Shown here: positions 51,697-59,397 of the stretch, one piece after another
Layout of the letters: the number at the start of each line of letters is the position of its first letter
How positions within the stretch are numbered: the first letter of the stretch is position 1
Assembly: GCF_900142985.1 (NCBI RefSeq)
Contig: NZ_LT670849.1
Location: 1,240,001-1,304,000, forward strand
Origin: Bradyrhizobium erythrophlei
GTDB taxonomy: Bacteria; Pseudomonadota; Alphaproteobacteria; Rhizobiales; Xanthobacteraceae
Reading direction: 5' to 3'
Length of the DNA: 64,000 nt
The notes under the pieces: model-generated
What the model was told of the DNA's origin: nothing
Seen by the model: the letters and a program-made list of their open reading frames with translations, nothing else
Database searches by the model: none
Made by a program: the position numbers and the translations under genes

Positions 51697-52697
51697 ATCG
51701 CACGCCGCTGGTTTTGCTGACGGGATTTCTCGGCGCCGGCAAAACGACGATGCTAAATACGCTGCTCGCAACGCCGGAATTTCGCGACACCGCCGTCGTC
51801 ATCAACGAGGCCGGCGACGTCGGGCTCGACCATCTCCTGGTGGAGCAAGGCTCCGATTCCATCACCATGCTGGAAGGCGGATGCCTCTGTTGCCGCGCCA
51901 AGGGCGCATTGGCGCCGGCGCTGGCCAACCTGATGCGGCGCACGCGCGACGAAAGCCTACCGCCGTTCAAACGCGTCGTGGTCGAGACCAGCGGATTGTC
52001 CGATCCAGCACCCCTGCTCGAAGGCTTGATCACGGACGCTTACTTCAATCGCTTCTTTGAACTGGCGGGTGTTGTCACCGCGATCGATGCGCGCGCATTC
52101 GCGGCAACGGCCGATCGGCATCCGGAGGCGCGCATGCAAGTGGCGCTGGCCGACCGGCTGCTGCTGACCAAGACCGACCTTGCGACCTCTGGCGAGATAC
52201 GAAAGGTGCAGCAAGCGCTGACCAACCTCAATCCCCACGCCCGGCAACATCTGGTGCAACCGGGAATGGCAACGATGTCGGCGTTCTGGCCTCAAGCGCT
52301 CGATCTGCCGCGAGCGCTTGCCAGGCCGAACATGATCTGCTCGCCGGAGCCCGCGGCGATCGCGTCCGCATCGCTTGTCTTTGAGGGCGCAATCGAACCG
52401 GATGCGCTGGAAGCCTGGCTCGATCACACCATCAATCTGCTCGGCCCCATGCTGCTGCGGATGAAGGCAATACTGAACGTCGCCGACACAACGCGGCCGA
52501 CCGTTCTGCACGCGGTTCAGGGCCTGCTGCACCGTCCGCTCGATCTCAAGGCCTGGCCAAATGGCGATCGACAGAATCGCGTCGTCCTGATCGGTCGCGA
52601 TGTCGAAGAGCAGATTCTGATGGACGCGTTGGCGCGCTTGTCGACCATCGCTAGAGCTCCGATTCAGAAGTTCGCAAAAGTCTCGCACCAGTCATAA
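51693..52697 (+). CDS. CobW/COG0523-family GTPase, metal chaperone type
   Basis: 334 residues. Walker A GFLGAGKTT at 11-19, VVINEAGDVGLDH switch region, the metal-binding motif GGCLCCR with C64, C66 and C67, ETSGLSDPAPLLEGL (Walker B region) and LLLTKTDL (base recognition). The C-terminal CobW domain contains LGPMLLRMKAILNV and VQGLLHRPL. The family delivers zinc, nickel or cobalt to client enzymes. Its client could be the metal-dependent amidohydrolase encoded 2.5 kb downstream. The last 17 residues are encoded across a sequence resembling the composite-repeat arm (52651-52674). Confidence 0.88.
   Translation: MNRTPLVLLTGFLGAGKTTMLNTLLATPEFRDTAVVINEAGDVGLDHLLVEQGSDSITMLEGGCLCCRAKGALAPALANLMRRTRDESLPPFKRVVVETSGLSDPAPLLEGLITDAYFNRFFELAGVVTAIDARAFAATADRHPEARMQVALADRLLLTKTDLATSGEIRKVQQALTNLNPHARQHLVQPGMATMSAFWPQALDLPRALARPNMICSPEPAAIASASLVFEGAIEPDALEAWLDHTINLLGPMLLRMKAILNVADTTRPTVLHAVQGLLHRPLDLKAWPNGDRQNRVVLIGRDVEEQILMDALARLSTIARAPIQKFAKVSHQS
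52651..52674 (+). repeat. Degenerate composite-repeat arm inside the cobW gene
   Basis: CTAGAGCTCCGATTCAGAAG and TTCG match CTAGTGTCCCGATTCCGAAG and TTCG of module A at 20 of 24 positions. It is read as RAPIQKFA in the tail of the GTPase. The right half of the module is absent. Chance similarity is possible but the match is over the most conserved arm. Confidence 0.45.
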
Positions 52698-52820
52698 AAG
52701 CTTCTTCGCTCGTTTCATGGGTCCAGTCGAGGCTGGTACTATCAACGCGTCACGCCGCGGACCTTGGGGATCGCGAGGCTCCCACCTAGCTTGCCGCTTC
52801 AGTTGACCAAAGAGGTTTCC

Positions 52821-53552
52821 ATGGCAAAAAAACTCAAGGGCGATATGGGCATCGTGCCGGCGCTCGATATCGATTCCCACGAACACCTCGAACGCGTCGT
52901 GCGCGAAACCACGAAGCGCGAAGGCGTCGCCGGCTACAAGCTTGGCCTGACCTCGGTGCTGCATTTCGGCTTGCGGGAATCCGTGCGCCGCCTGCGCGAC
53001 CTGACCGATTTGCCGATCATCTATGACCACCAGAAAGCCGGCCCGGACATGCCGGACATGGCGAAGAAATACACCGCGCTTTGCAAGGAAGCCGACGTCG
53101 ACGGGCTGATCCTGTTTCCCGTCGCCGGCCCGACCGCGGTCGACCAGTTTGTCGGCGAAGCCATTCGTGCCGACCTGACGCCCTTTGTCGGCGGCGAAAT
53201 TCCGGTGCCGGATTACGGCGTCTCCGGTGGCGGCTACATGCTGGACGATGCGCTCGATCGCATCCTGGCCCGCGCCGCGCAGAACAAGTGCGATCATTTC
53301 GTGCTGCCCGCCCACGACGTGACAAAGATCAGGCGTTGGTCGAAGTGGATCGCATCCAACGTCTCCTCACCGCTGCTGCTCCTGACAGGCTTTGGTGCGT
53401 TGGGCGGCAGCGTCGAGACTTCGTTTGCCGCGGCCGCGGCCTGCAAGCGCCGCTTCGCCATCGTCGGCCGCCTGATCACCGGCAGCCAGGCGCCCGGCGA
53501 TACCGCCGCACGCATGTATGAAGAAATGCAGGCCGTGAAGCCGGCGGCATGA
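52821..53552 (+). CDS. Orotidine-5'-phosphate-decarboxylase-like protein
   Basis: 243 residues. A TIM barrel of the OMP decarboxylase superfamily: GIVPALDIDSHEHLERVV at the first strand, IIYDHQKAGPDMPDM with D69, K72 and D76 in place of the usual D-x-K-x-x-D set, and LLLLTGFGALGG near the end as the phosphate site. The spacing differs from standard bacterial PyrF and recalls archaeal forms. It may be a true decarboxylase for OMP or an analogue. AGAGG 5 nt before ATG 52821 sets the start. Its stop overlaps the aldehyde dehydrogenase start by four bases, which argues for a pathway role other than plain UMP synthesis. Confidence 0.72.
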   Translation: MAKKLKGDMGIVPALDIDSHEHLERVVRETTKREGVAGYKLGLTSVLHFGLRESVRRLRDLTDLPIIYDHQKAGPDMPDMAKKYTALCKEADVDGLILFPVAGPTAVDQFVGEAIRADLTPFVGGEIPVPDYGVSGGGYMLDDALDRILARAAQNKCDHFVLPAHDVTKIRRWSKWIASNVSSPLLLLTGFGALGGSVETSFAAAAACKRRFAIVGRLITGSQAPGDTAARMYEEMQAVKPAA

Positions 53553-55015
53553 ACATGCAGGCCACGCTCCCAACGCTTCGGCTGACGCCTTTCATCGACG
53601 GCGCGTTCGAAGCGTCCGCCGTTGCCGGCGATCCGTTGCTGGATCCGGCGACCGGCGAAGTTGTGGCAAGCGTTCAGCCGGCAAGCCGCGAACAGGCCCT
53701 GAAAGCGATTGCCGCCGCGCGCCGCGCCTTCGACGAAGGCGACTGGCCGCGGATGCCGGTGTTCGAACGTGGCCAGGTCTTGCACGCGATTGCCGACGGC
53801 ATCCTGGCGCGATCGGAAGATTTTGCGCTCCTGGAAAGCGTCAATGGCGGCAAGCCGATTACGGGCGCACGCCGCGAGGTTGCGGGAGCAGCCAAGGTCT
53901 TTCATTACTATGCCGGCGCGATGGACAAGTTTTTCGGCGACACCGTTCCAGTGTCCGAGCCGCTGCTGAACTTCACGCTGCACGAGCCGCTCGGCGTCGT
54001 CGCGCAGATCACGCCATGGAATTTTCCGCTGCTGGCGGCCGCCTGGAAATTGGCGCCGGCGCTGGCGGCCGGTTGCGCCAGCCTTTTGAAGCCCTCGCCG
54101 CTGACGCCGCTCTCCACGCTGCTGCTTGCCGAAATCATCGCCGAATGCGGCGTGCCGAAAGGAATCGTCAACATCCTGCCGGGCGGCGCCGAGATCGGCC
54201 AGCTGCTGGCGACGCATGAAGCGATCGACGGCATTTCGTTCACCGGCTCGACCGCCGTCGGCAGCGAAGTGATGAAAGCCGCCGCCGGAACCGTGAAGAA
54301 GGTGGCGCTGGAACTGGGCGGCAAGAACGCCTGCATCGTGTTCGACGATGCGGACATCGTGAACGCCGCAAAAAGCGCGATCGCGGGCGCCTTCGGCAAT
54401 GCCGGCCAATCCTGCTCGGCACGCTCGCGGTTTCTGGTGCAGAAATCGGCTGTGGCGCCTTTCACGGAAGCGCTGCTCGCCGAACTCGCAAAATTACGGC
54501 TCGGCTCGCCGCTCGATCCGACAACTACGCTCGGTCCGTTGATCTCACTACCGCACTGGCAACGCGTCGAGCGCTCCGTTCGCCGCGCGATGGAGGATGG
54601 CGCGAAGCTTCTGTCCGGCGGTCGTCGCCCTGACGATCTGAGAAGCGGCAATTTCTTTCTGCCGACGGTGTTCGGCGACGTCTCGCCTGACATGCCGCTC
54701 TATAGCGAAGAAGTTTTCGGCCCGGTGTGCAGCATCACGCCGTTCGAGACCGAGGCGGAGGCGATCCGCAACGCCAATGATTCCCTCTACGGATTGAACG
54801 GCTCGGTATGGTCGCGCGATATCGGACGTGCGTTGCGGACCGCAAAAGCCGTGCGCACCGGCATGATCGCCGTCAATGGATTGCCGAGCGCGAGTTCGAC
54901 CAGCCTGTTCGCCCCGTTCGGCGGCTACCGGCGCTCGGGCGTGGGGCGCGAACTCGGGATGAACGCGCTGGCGTTCTACACCGAGGTGAAGACGGTCACC
55001 GTCGATCTGTCCTGA
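53549..55015 (+). CDS. NAD(P)-dependent aldehyde dehydrogenase
   Basis: 488 residues, normal length. TPWNFPLLAAAWKLAPALAAG binds the cofactor, SFTGSTAVG is the Rossmann turn, LELGGKN holds general base E255, and NAGQSCSAR the catalytic C289, 34 residues later as usual. EEVFGPVCSITPF and PFGGYRRSGVGRE are C-terminal motifs. It resembles betaine-, aminobutyraldehyde- or phenylacetaldehyde-type enzymes, so the aldehyde may carry an amino or aromatic group. It starts inside the stop of the OMP-decarboxylase-like gene (ATGA), so the two are translationally coupled. Confidence 0.92.
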   Translation: MNMQATLPTLRLTPFIDGAFEASAVAGDPLLDPATGEVVASVQPASREQALKAIAAARRAFDEGDWPRMPVFERGQVLHAIADGILARSEDFALLESVNGGKPITGARREVAGAAKVFHYYAGAMDKFFGDTVPVSEPLLNFTLHEPLGVVAQITPWNFPLLAAAWKLAPALAAGCASLLKPSPLTPLSTLLLAEIIAECGVPKGIVNILPGGAEIGQLLATHEAIDGISFTGSTAVGSEVMKAAAGTVKKVALELGGKNACIVFDDADIVNAAKSAIAGAFGNAGQSCSARSRFLVQKSAVAPFTEALLAELAKLRLGSPLDPTTTLGPLISLPHWQRVERSVRRAMEDGAKLLSGGRRPDDLRSGNFFLPTVFGDVSPDMPLYSEEVFGPVCSITPFETEAEAIRNANDSLYGLNGSVWSRDIGRALRTAKAVRTGMIAVNGLPSASSTSLFAPFGGYRRSGVGRELGMNALAFYTEVKTVTVDLS

Positions 55016-55154
55016 GGCAATTGGCGTCTCGACAAAGCTGCTATGGAATTGCAGATATACTGAGTGAGTGGACCCATGAATTGAACGGCCTTTGGCACTT
55101 CGCCCTGGTTTTTGGGCTGTTAGCTTTTCAAATTGGCTGCAAAGGCGTGCGGGA

Positions 55155-56411
55155 ATGTTGACGGCGATTGTCGGTGGTACCCTGATCGATGGACTTGGCG
55201 GCGAGCCGGTTCAGCGCGGCGTTGTTGTCATCGAGGACGGGAGAATAATTGCCGCGGGATCGGAGCGAAACGTAGCAATTCCTGCCAAGGCGACGCGTCT
55301 CGACGCAGCGGGCCGCACCATCCTCCCCGGCTTCATCGATTGTCATGTTCACGGCACCTATCGTGCACGCGACATGCGGCAGCATTTGCTGAACACGCCG
55401 ACCTACAATGTGCTGCGCTCGATCGACATCTTTCGCGAGACGCTGGCCTGCGGCATCACCACCGCGCGCGACATGGGCGGCGCGGATGCCGGTTTCCGTA
55501 CCGCGATCGAGGAAGGCCTGATCGACGGCCCGCGGCTTTTGATCTCGCTCGGCATGATTTCCCAAACCGGCGGCCACGGCGACTACTGGGTGCCGGCGGA
55601 CATGCGGATCAAGAAGCGCGCCTGGTTGCCCGATACCGTGGCCGACGGCGTCGAGGAAATCCGGCGTGTCGTGCGCGAGCTGCTGATGCGCGGCGCCGAC
55701 TTCATCAAGATCTGCGCGACCGGCGGCATCACCTCCGTCACCGACAGTTGGGACGAGCCGCAATTCACCATCGAAGAAATCCGCACCGCCGTCGAAGAGG
55801 CGGCCGCCAAGCGACGCCGCGTCGCGGTCCATGCCGAAGGCATCGACGGCATCCGCAATGCCGTGCAGGCCGGTATTCATTCGCTCGAACACGGCTGGTT
55901 CATCGACGAACAGGCCGTCGACAAGATGCTCGAAATGAAAACCTGGTGGGTCCCGACGCTGGCGCTGGTGCCGCTGTCGGTGAAGAAACGCGGCAGCGAC
56001 AAGTCCTGGGCCGGTCACCAGATGGGCCAGGAAGACGTCAAGGACAAAGAGATCTACGGCCGGATGCAGGAGCAGATTCCGATCTGGAAGGAGGCCGTGC
56101 GCCGCGGCGTCAGGGTGGCGATGGGCACCGACCAGTCGCACCGGCTTCTGGTCGGCGAGAACATGGTCGAACTGGAGTTCATGGTGAACTGGCTCGGCAT
56201 GACGCCGATGCAGGTGATCGTGGCCTCCACCAGCAAGGCGGCCGAATGCATCGAGCGTCCCGAACTTGGCGCGCTCGCCGCCGGCAAGGCCGCCGATATT
56301 CTCGTGGTCGACGGCAATCCGCTTGACGATATTTCCGTCATGCAGAAGCGCGACAAGCTGCACCTCGTGATGAAAACCGGCAAGGCATTCACCGACAAGC
56401 TTTCTTCGTAA
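55155..56411 (+). CDS. Metal-dependent amidohydrolase
   Basis: 418 residues of the amidohydrolase superfamily, imidazolonepropionase/prolidase-like group. The metal ligands are visible: H64 and H66 in FIDCHVHG, K185 in FIKICATGG (the bridging carbamylated Lys), H226 in VHAEG, H246 in LEHGW and D326 in MGTDQS. LAAGKAADILVVDGNPLDDI closes the beta sandwich. It should hydrolyse an amide or cyclic amide bond. The frame is open back to 55092; ATG 55155 is preferred as the domain starts there (MLTAIVGGTLIDG). The NadC-like gene starts 18 bp after its stop. Confidence 0.9.
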   Translation: MLTAIVGGTLIDGLGGEPVQRGVVVIEDGRIIAAGSERNVAIPAKATRLDAAGRTILPGFIDCHVHGTYRARDMRQHLLNTPTYNVLRSIDIFRETLACGITTARDMGGADAGFRTAIEEGLIDGPRLLISLGMISQTGGHGDYWVPADMRIKKRAWLPDTVADGVEEIRRVVRELLMRGADFIKICATGGITSVTDSWDEPQFTIEEIRTAVEEAAAKRRRVAVHAEGIDGIRNAVQAGIHSLEHGWFIDEQAVDKMLEMKTWWVPTLALVPLSVKKRGSDKSWAGHQMGQEDVKDKEIYGRMQEQIPIWKEAVRRGVRVAMGTDQSHRLLVGENMVELEFMVNWLGMTPMQVIVASTSKAAECIERPELGALAAGKAADILVVDGNPLDDISVMQKRDKLHLVMKTGKAFTDKLSS

Positions 56412-56429
56412 GTCAAAAGGATCGATCCG

Positions 56430-57320
56430 ATGAGACTGAACCGATTCATGATCCGGCCGCTGGTCGAACAGGCATTGCGCGAGGAGCTCGGCCCGGGCGA
56501 CACCACCGGCGGATTTCTCGTCGGCGACGACCCGGTCCAGACCGCGCAGATCTACGCCAAGGGCACCGGCATCGTGTGCGGCCTCCTGCTCGCCGATGAA
56601 ACCATCAAGCAGATCGATCCGGAAGCGCAGATCGAATATGCGGTGCAGGACGGCGATCCGGTCGGACCCGGCACCGTGCTGTTGCGCATCAAGGCGCGCG
56701 CCTCGACCTTCTTCATCATCGAACGCAACGCGCTCGACTGGATCCAGCAGATGTCCGGCATTGCGACCAAGACCCGGCGCTACGCCGATCTGGTCAAGCA
56801 CACCAAGGTGCGCGTCACCGACACCCGCAAGGGCTGGCCGGGCCTGCGCATGATCATGAAATACGCCGTGCGCGTCGGCGGCGCCCACAATCACATCTTC
56901 AGCCTCGCCAACTGCATCCTGGTCAAGGACAACCATATCAAGATCGCGGGTTCGATCACCAATGCGATCGAGACGCTGCGCGCCACCGCGCAGCACACCT
57001 TCAAGATCGAGGTGGAATGCGAGACGCTCGAAATGGTCGAGGAAGCGCTCGCTTGCGGCGTCGAGATCATCATGTTCGACAATATGGACCTCGACGAAAT
57101 GAAGGCCGGCCTGAAACTCGTCAACGGCCGCGCCATGACGGAAGCCTCGGGCGGTATCAACGAGCAGACCATCGTGCCGATCGCCGAGACCGGCGTCGAC
57201 ATCATCTCGGTCGGCGACCTCACCCACTCGATCCGCGCGCTTGACATCAGCCTCGACGTACAGGACATCAAGCCGAGCGCGCAGCGGACCATCCGCCGGC
57301 TCAAGGAGGCCGCTCGCTAA
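56430..57320 (+). CDS. NadC-like quinolinate phosphoribosyltransferase homologue
   Basis: 296 residues. Order of motifs follows NadC: EELGPGDTTGG, ERNALDWIQQMSGIATKTRRYAD, VTDTRKGWPGLRMIMKYAVRVGGAHNH, CILVKDNHI and the C-terminal TEASGGINEQTIVPIAETGVDIISVGDLTHS. NadC uses quinolinate and PRPP to give nicotinate mononucleotide and CO2. Two differences from the usual enzyme stand out: DTRKTTPG is DTRKGWPG, and the RNHR arginine after GG is HNHI. These residues line the dicarboxylate site, so the acid substrate may differ, as in the ModD branch. It lies in an operon with no nadA or nadB. Confidence 0.85.
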   Translation: MRLNRFMIRPLVEQALREELGPGDTTGGFLVGDDPVQTAQIYAKGTGIVCGLLLADETIKQIDPEAQIEYAVQDGDPVGPGTVLLRIKARASTFFIIERNALDWIQQMSGIATKTRRYADLVKHTKVRVTDTRKGWPGLRMIMKYAVRVGGAHNHIFSLANCILVKDNHIKIAGSITNAIETLRATAQHTFKIEVECETLEMVEEALACGVEIIMFDNMDLDEMKAGLKLVNGRAMTEASGGINEQTIVPIAETGVDIISVGDLTHSIRALDISLDVQDIKPSAQRTIRRLKEAAR

Positions 57321-57335
57321 ATCGCGGTTACCTGT

Positions 57336-58043
57336 TTGGATCTGGATGACATTAAAGCCGGAACGCTGGCTGGCGTGCGCGAGTCATTCGCGCATGTCGA
57401 TACCTGGGTGTTCGATCTCGACGACACGCTCTACCCGCGATCGGTCGACCTTCATGGCCAGATGCGGGATCGCGTCGTCACCTTCATCGCCAACCATATG
57501 AAGATCGATCGCACCGCGGCCGAAGCGGTTCATCGCGATTACTACGAACGCTTCGGATCGACCTTGCAGGCCATGGTCCAGTTGCACGGCGTTTCGCCGA
57601 ACGCCTTTCTGGACTTCGTTCACCAGATCGATCTGTCGGTACTGGTGCACAACGAGGATTTGATCGGCGCGCTGCGGGCGCTGCCGGGACGCCGGATCAT
57701 CTTCACCAACGCGCCCCGCGGTCACGCCACATCGGCGCTCAAGGCCATGGGCATGGCCGATCTGTTCGAGGCCATCGCCAGCATCGAAGACAGCGCGTTC
57801 ATCGGCAAACCGAACCTGAGCGCCTTCTCGGGCTTTTTCGAAGCCCACGGCGTCGACCCGAAGACCGCCGCGATGTTCGAGGATCGCCCGGGCAATCTCT
57901 TGGTGCCGCACGAACTCAGCATGAAGACGGTGCTGGTGGTCGACCCCTTGTTCGAGGATGCCGATCGTGTCGCGAAGCCGGCGCATGCCGACCTCATCGT
58001 CACCGATTTGACGGGATTTTTGCGTCAACTGGTCCGCGATTAG
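57336..58043 (+). CDS. HAD-family pyrimidine 5'-nucleotidase
   Basis: 235 residues. Motif I VFDLDDTLYP with nucleophile D27 and D29, motif II IIFTNAPRG, motif III Lys in IGKPN, motif IV MFEDRPGNLL. The cap is helical (HRDYYERFGSTLQAMVQLHG), as in the SDT1/PHM8-like pyrimidine 5'-nucleotidases, which remove phosphate from nucleoside monophosphates. The first codon is TTG (57336), 15 bp after the NadC-like stop; AGGAGG lies inside the end of that gene. It completes the co-oriented set of five genes. Confidence 0.85.
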   Translation: MDLDDIKAGTLAGVRESFAHVDTWVFDLDDTLYPRSVDLHGQMRDRVVTFIANHMKIDRTAAEAVHRDYYERFGSTLQAMVQLHGVSPNAFLDFVHQIDLSVLVHNEDLIGALRALPGRRIIFTNAPRGHATSALKAMGMADLFEAIASIEDSAFIGKPNLSAFSGFFEAHGVDPKTAAMFEDRPGNLLVPHELSMKTVLVVDPLFEDADRVAKPAHADLIVTDLTGFLRQLVRD

Positions 58044-58119
58044 AACCCGTACTCATAAAGCCGGCTGAAAAGTAACCCCGGGCCGCGATAGCCGGTATCC
58101 GCAGTCCAAGGTAAAGCGG

Positions 58120-58176
58120 GCCTCGAAGGCCGGAATTAGGCATGTCAGTTAATGACCCGAATCGGACATTGCGTGG
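58120..58176. repeat. Intergenic repeat remnant of the GTCAGTTAATGACCC type
   Basis: The stretch around CATGTCAGTTAATGACCCGA and ATCGGACATTGCGTGGC resembles a repeat that I recall as common in Bradyrhizobium, where it produces spurious peptides with the motif NVRFGSL on one strand. Here that strand would read NVRFGSLTDM. It lies in the gap between the convergent HAD gene and the RND fusion-protein gene. Confidence 0.45.
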
Positions 58177-58186
58177 CGCGCGCCCC

Positions 58187-59380
58187 TCATCTCCGGCCCG
58201 GTGTCGAGGATGACGCCGAACTCGCGGCGCGCGGCGTTTCGGCGGCAATGTGAACCCTATCGCCTTCCGTGAGGGTTTCCGGCGGATTATCGACGATCCG
58301 GTCGAACGGCGACAGGCCGGCAATGACTTCCACACTGTCACCGAAATCGCGGCCTAGCTGTACGCGTTTGATGACAATCTTGTCGTTGCTGTCGAGGGTG
58401 GCGATCTGCGTGCCCCGATTGCCGATCACAAGGGCAGTAGATGGGATTCTCACCAAATTTGCGTCGGCCGGGATTTCGAACTGCACATTGCAATAGCTGC
58501 CGGCAAGAAACTTGCCGGCTGAATTGTCGGCCTGAAGCTCGACCTGCATGCTGTGGGAAGCCGGGTTCATGGCCCCTGAAACATGCGAGAGCGTTGCATC
58601 GAATTGGACGCCCGGATATTGCGGCATCTCGAACGTCGCCCTCAGTCCCGGCTTGAGTCCGGCCGAGAGGGATTGCGGCACCTGGACGTAGATTCGAACC
58701 CGATGCAAATCGGATACCTCGAAAAGCGGCAGGCCGGAACCTCCCGAATTGATCAGCATTCCGAGTTCCACGTTTCGGGCAGTCACGACGCCGTCAAAAG
58801 GCGCTGCCAGCGTCTTGAACGATTGCATGGCTTCGAGCTGCCGGACGTTGGCCGCGTTGGCGTCGACGACCGCTTGCTTTGCTTTGGCGTCGGCGGTGGT
58901 CTGGTCCGCAAGCTGCTGCGCCACGATCTGCTTTTGCAGCAGGATGTTGTTCCGGTTCGCGGTCAGCGTTGCGATCTGCTCATTGGCCTCGACGCTCGCG
59001 AGCGTGGCTTTCGCCTGACTAAGTTGCTGATCAAGATCGGGCGCATCGATGGTGGCCAACACTTGCCCTTCCTTGACCGATGATCCGATGTCGTGGTCCC
59101 AACTCTTCACGTATCCGTTCACGCGCGCGTAAATCGCCGCCTTGTTGAAGGGTTGGATGTTGCCGGGCAGCGTCAGCATTTGATGCGGACTGCCGGGAAT
59201 GGGTTGGGCAAGCGCAACGGTCGGCATCGCCTGCGCGTCGGTCCACTGTATGACTTCCTGCTTGCTCTCCGCCCGTTGCGTGAAACCATAAGCAACCACG
59301 ACGGCGGCAAGCAGAACCGCGGCGGCGGCGGCCGTGACCAGGCTTCGCTTGCGGGGAGGGGTGATTTCTTCTGAGGGCAT
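58187..59380 (-). CDS. RND-pump membrane-fusion protein
   Basis: 397 residues. A membrane anchor (RKRSLVTAAAAAVLLAAVVVA), then TLPGNIQPFNKAAIYARVNGYVKSW (lipoyl part), a coiled-coil hairpin rich in Ala/Gln (about 105-180), APFDGVVTARNVELGMLI (second lipoyl part) and a beta-barrel with LKPGLRATFEMPQYPG. It links the inner-membrane RND permease to an outer-membrane channel. AGGAGA 6 nt before ATG 59380 sets the start. The permease gene ends 17 bp upstream on the same strand. No outer-membrane channel gene follows, so the pump must borrow one encoded elsewhere. Confidence 0.92.
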   Translation of the reverse strand: MPSEEITPPRKRSLVTAAAAAVLLAAVVVAYGFTQRAESKQEVIQWTDAQAMPTVALAQPIPGSPHQMLTLPGNIQPFNKAAIYARVNGYVKSWDHDIGSSVKEGQVLATIDAPDLDQQLSQAKATLASVEANEQIATLTANRNNILLQKQIVAQQLADQTTADAKAKQAVVDANAANVRQLEAMQSFKTLAAPFDGVVTARNVELGMLINSGGSGLPLFEVSDLHRVRIYVQVPQSLSAGLKPGLRATFEMPQYPGVQFDATLSHVSGAMNPASHSMQVELQADNSAGKFLAGSYCNVQFEIPADANLVRIPSTALVIGNRGTQIATLDSNDKIVIKRVQLGRDFGDSVEVIAGLSPFDRIVDNPPETLTEGDRVHIAAETPRAASSASSSTPGRR

Positions 59381-59397
59381 TCTGTTCTCCTCTTGAT

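Noticed and set aside
55128..57227. 699-codon open frame on the minus strand across the amidohydrolase and NadC-like genes
   Set aside because: Long antisense frames are expected in GC-rich coding DNA. The sequence is rich in His, Asp and Arg, has no domain, and the + strand genes carry clear catalytic motifs.
58000..58341. Minus-strand frame containing NVRFGSLTDM downstream of the RND fusion-protein gene
   Set aside because: The peptide comes from an intergenic repeat remnant and the end of neighbouring genes in other frames.
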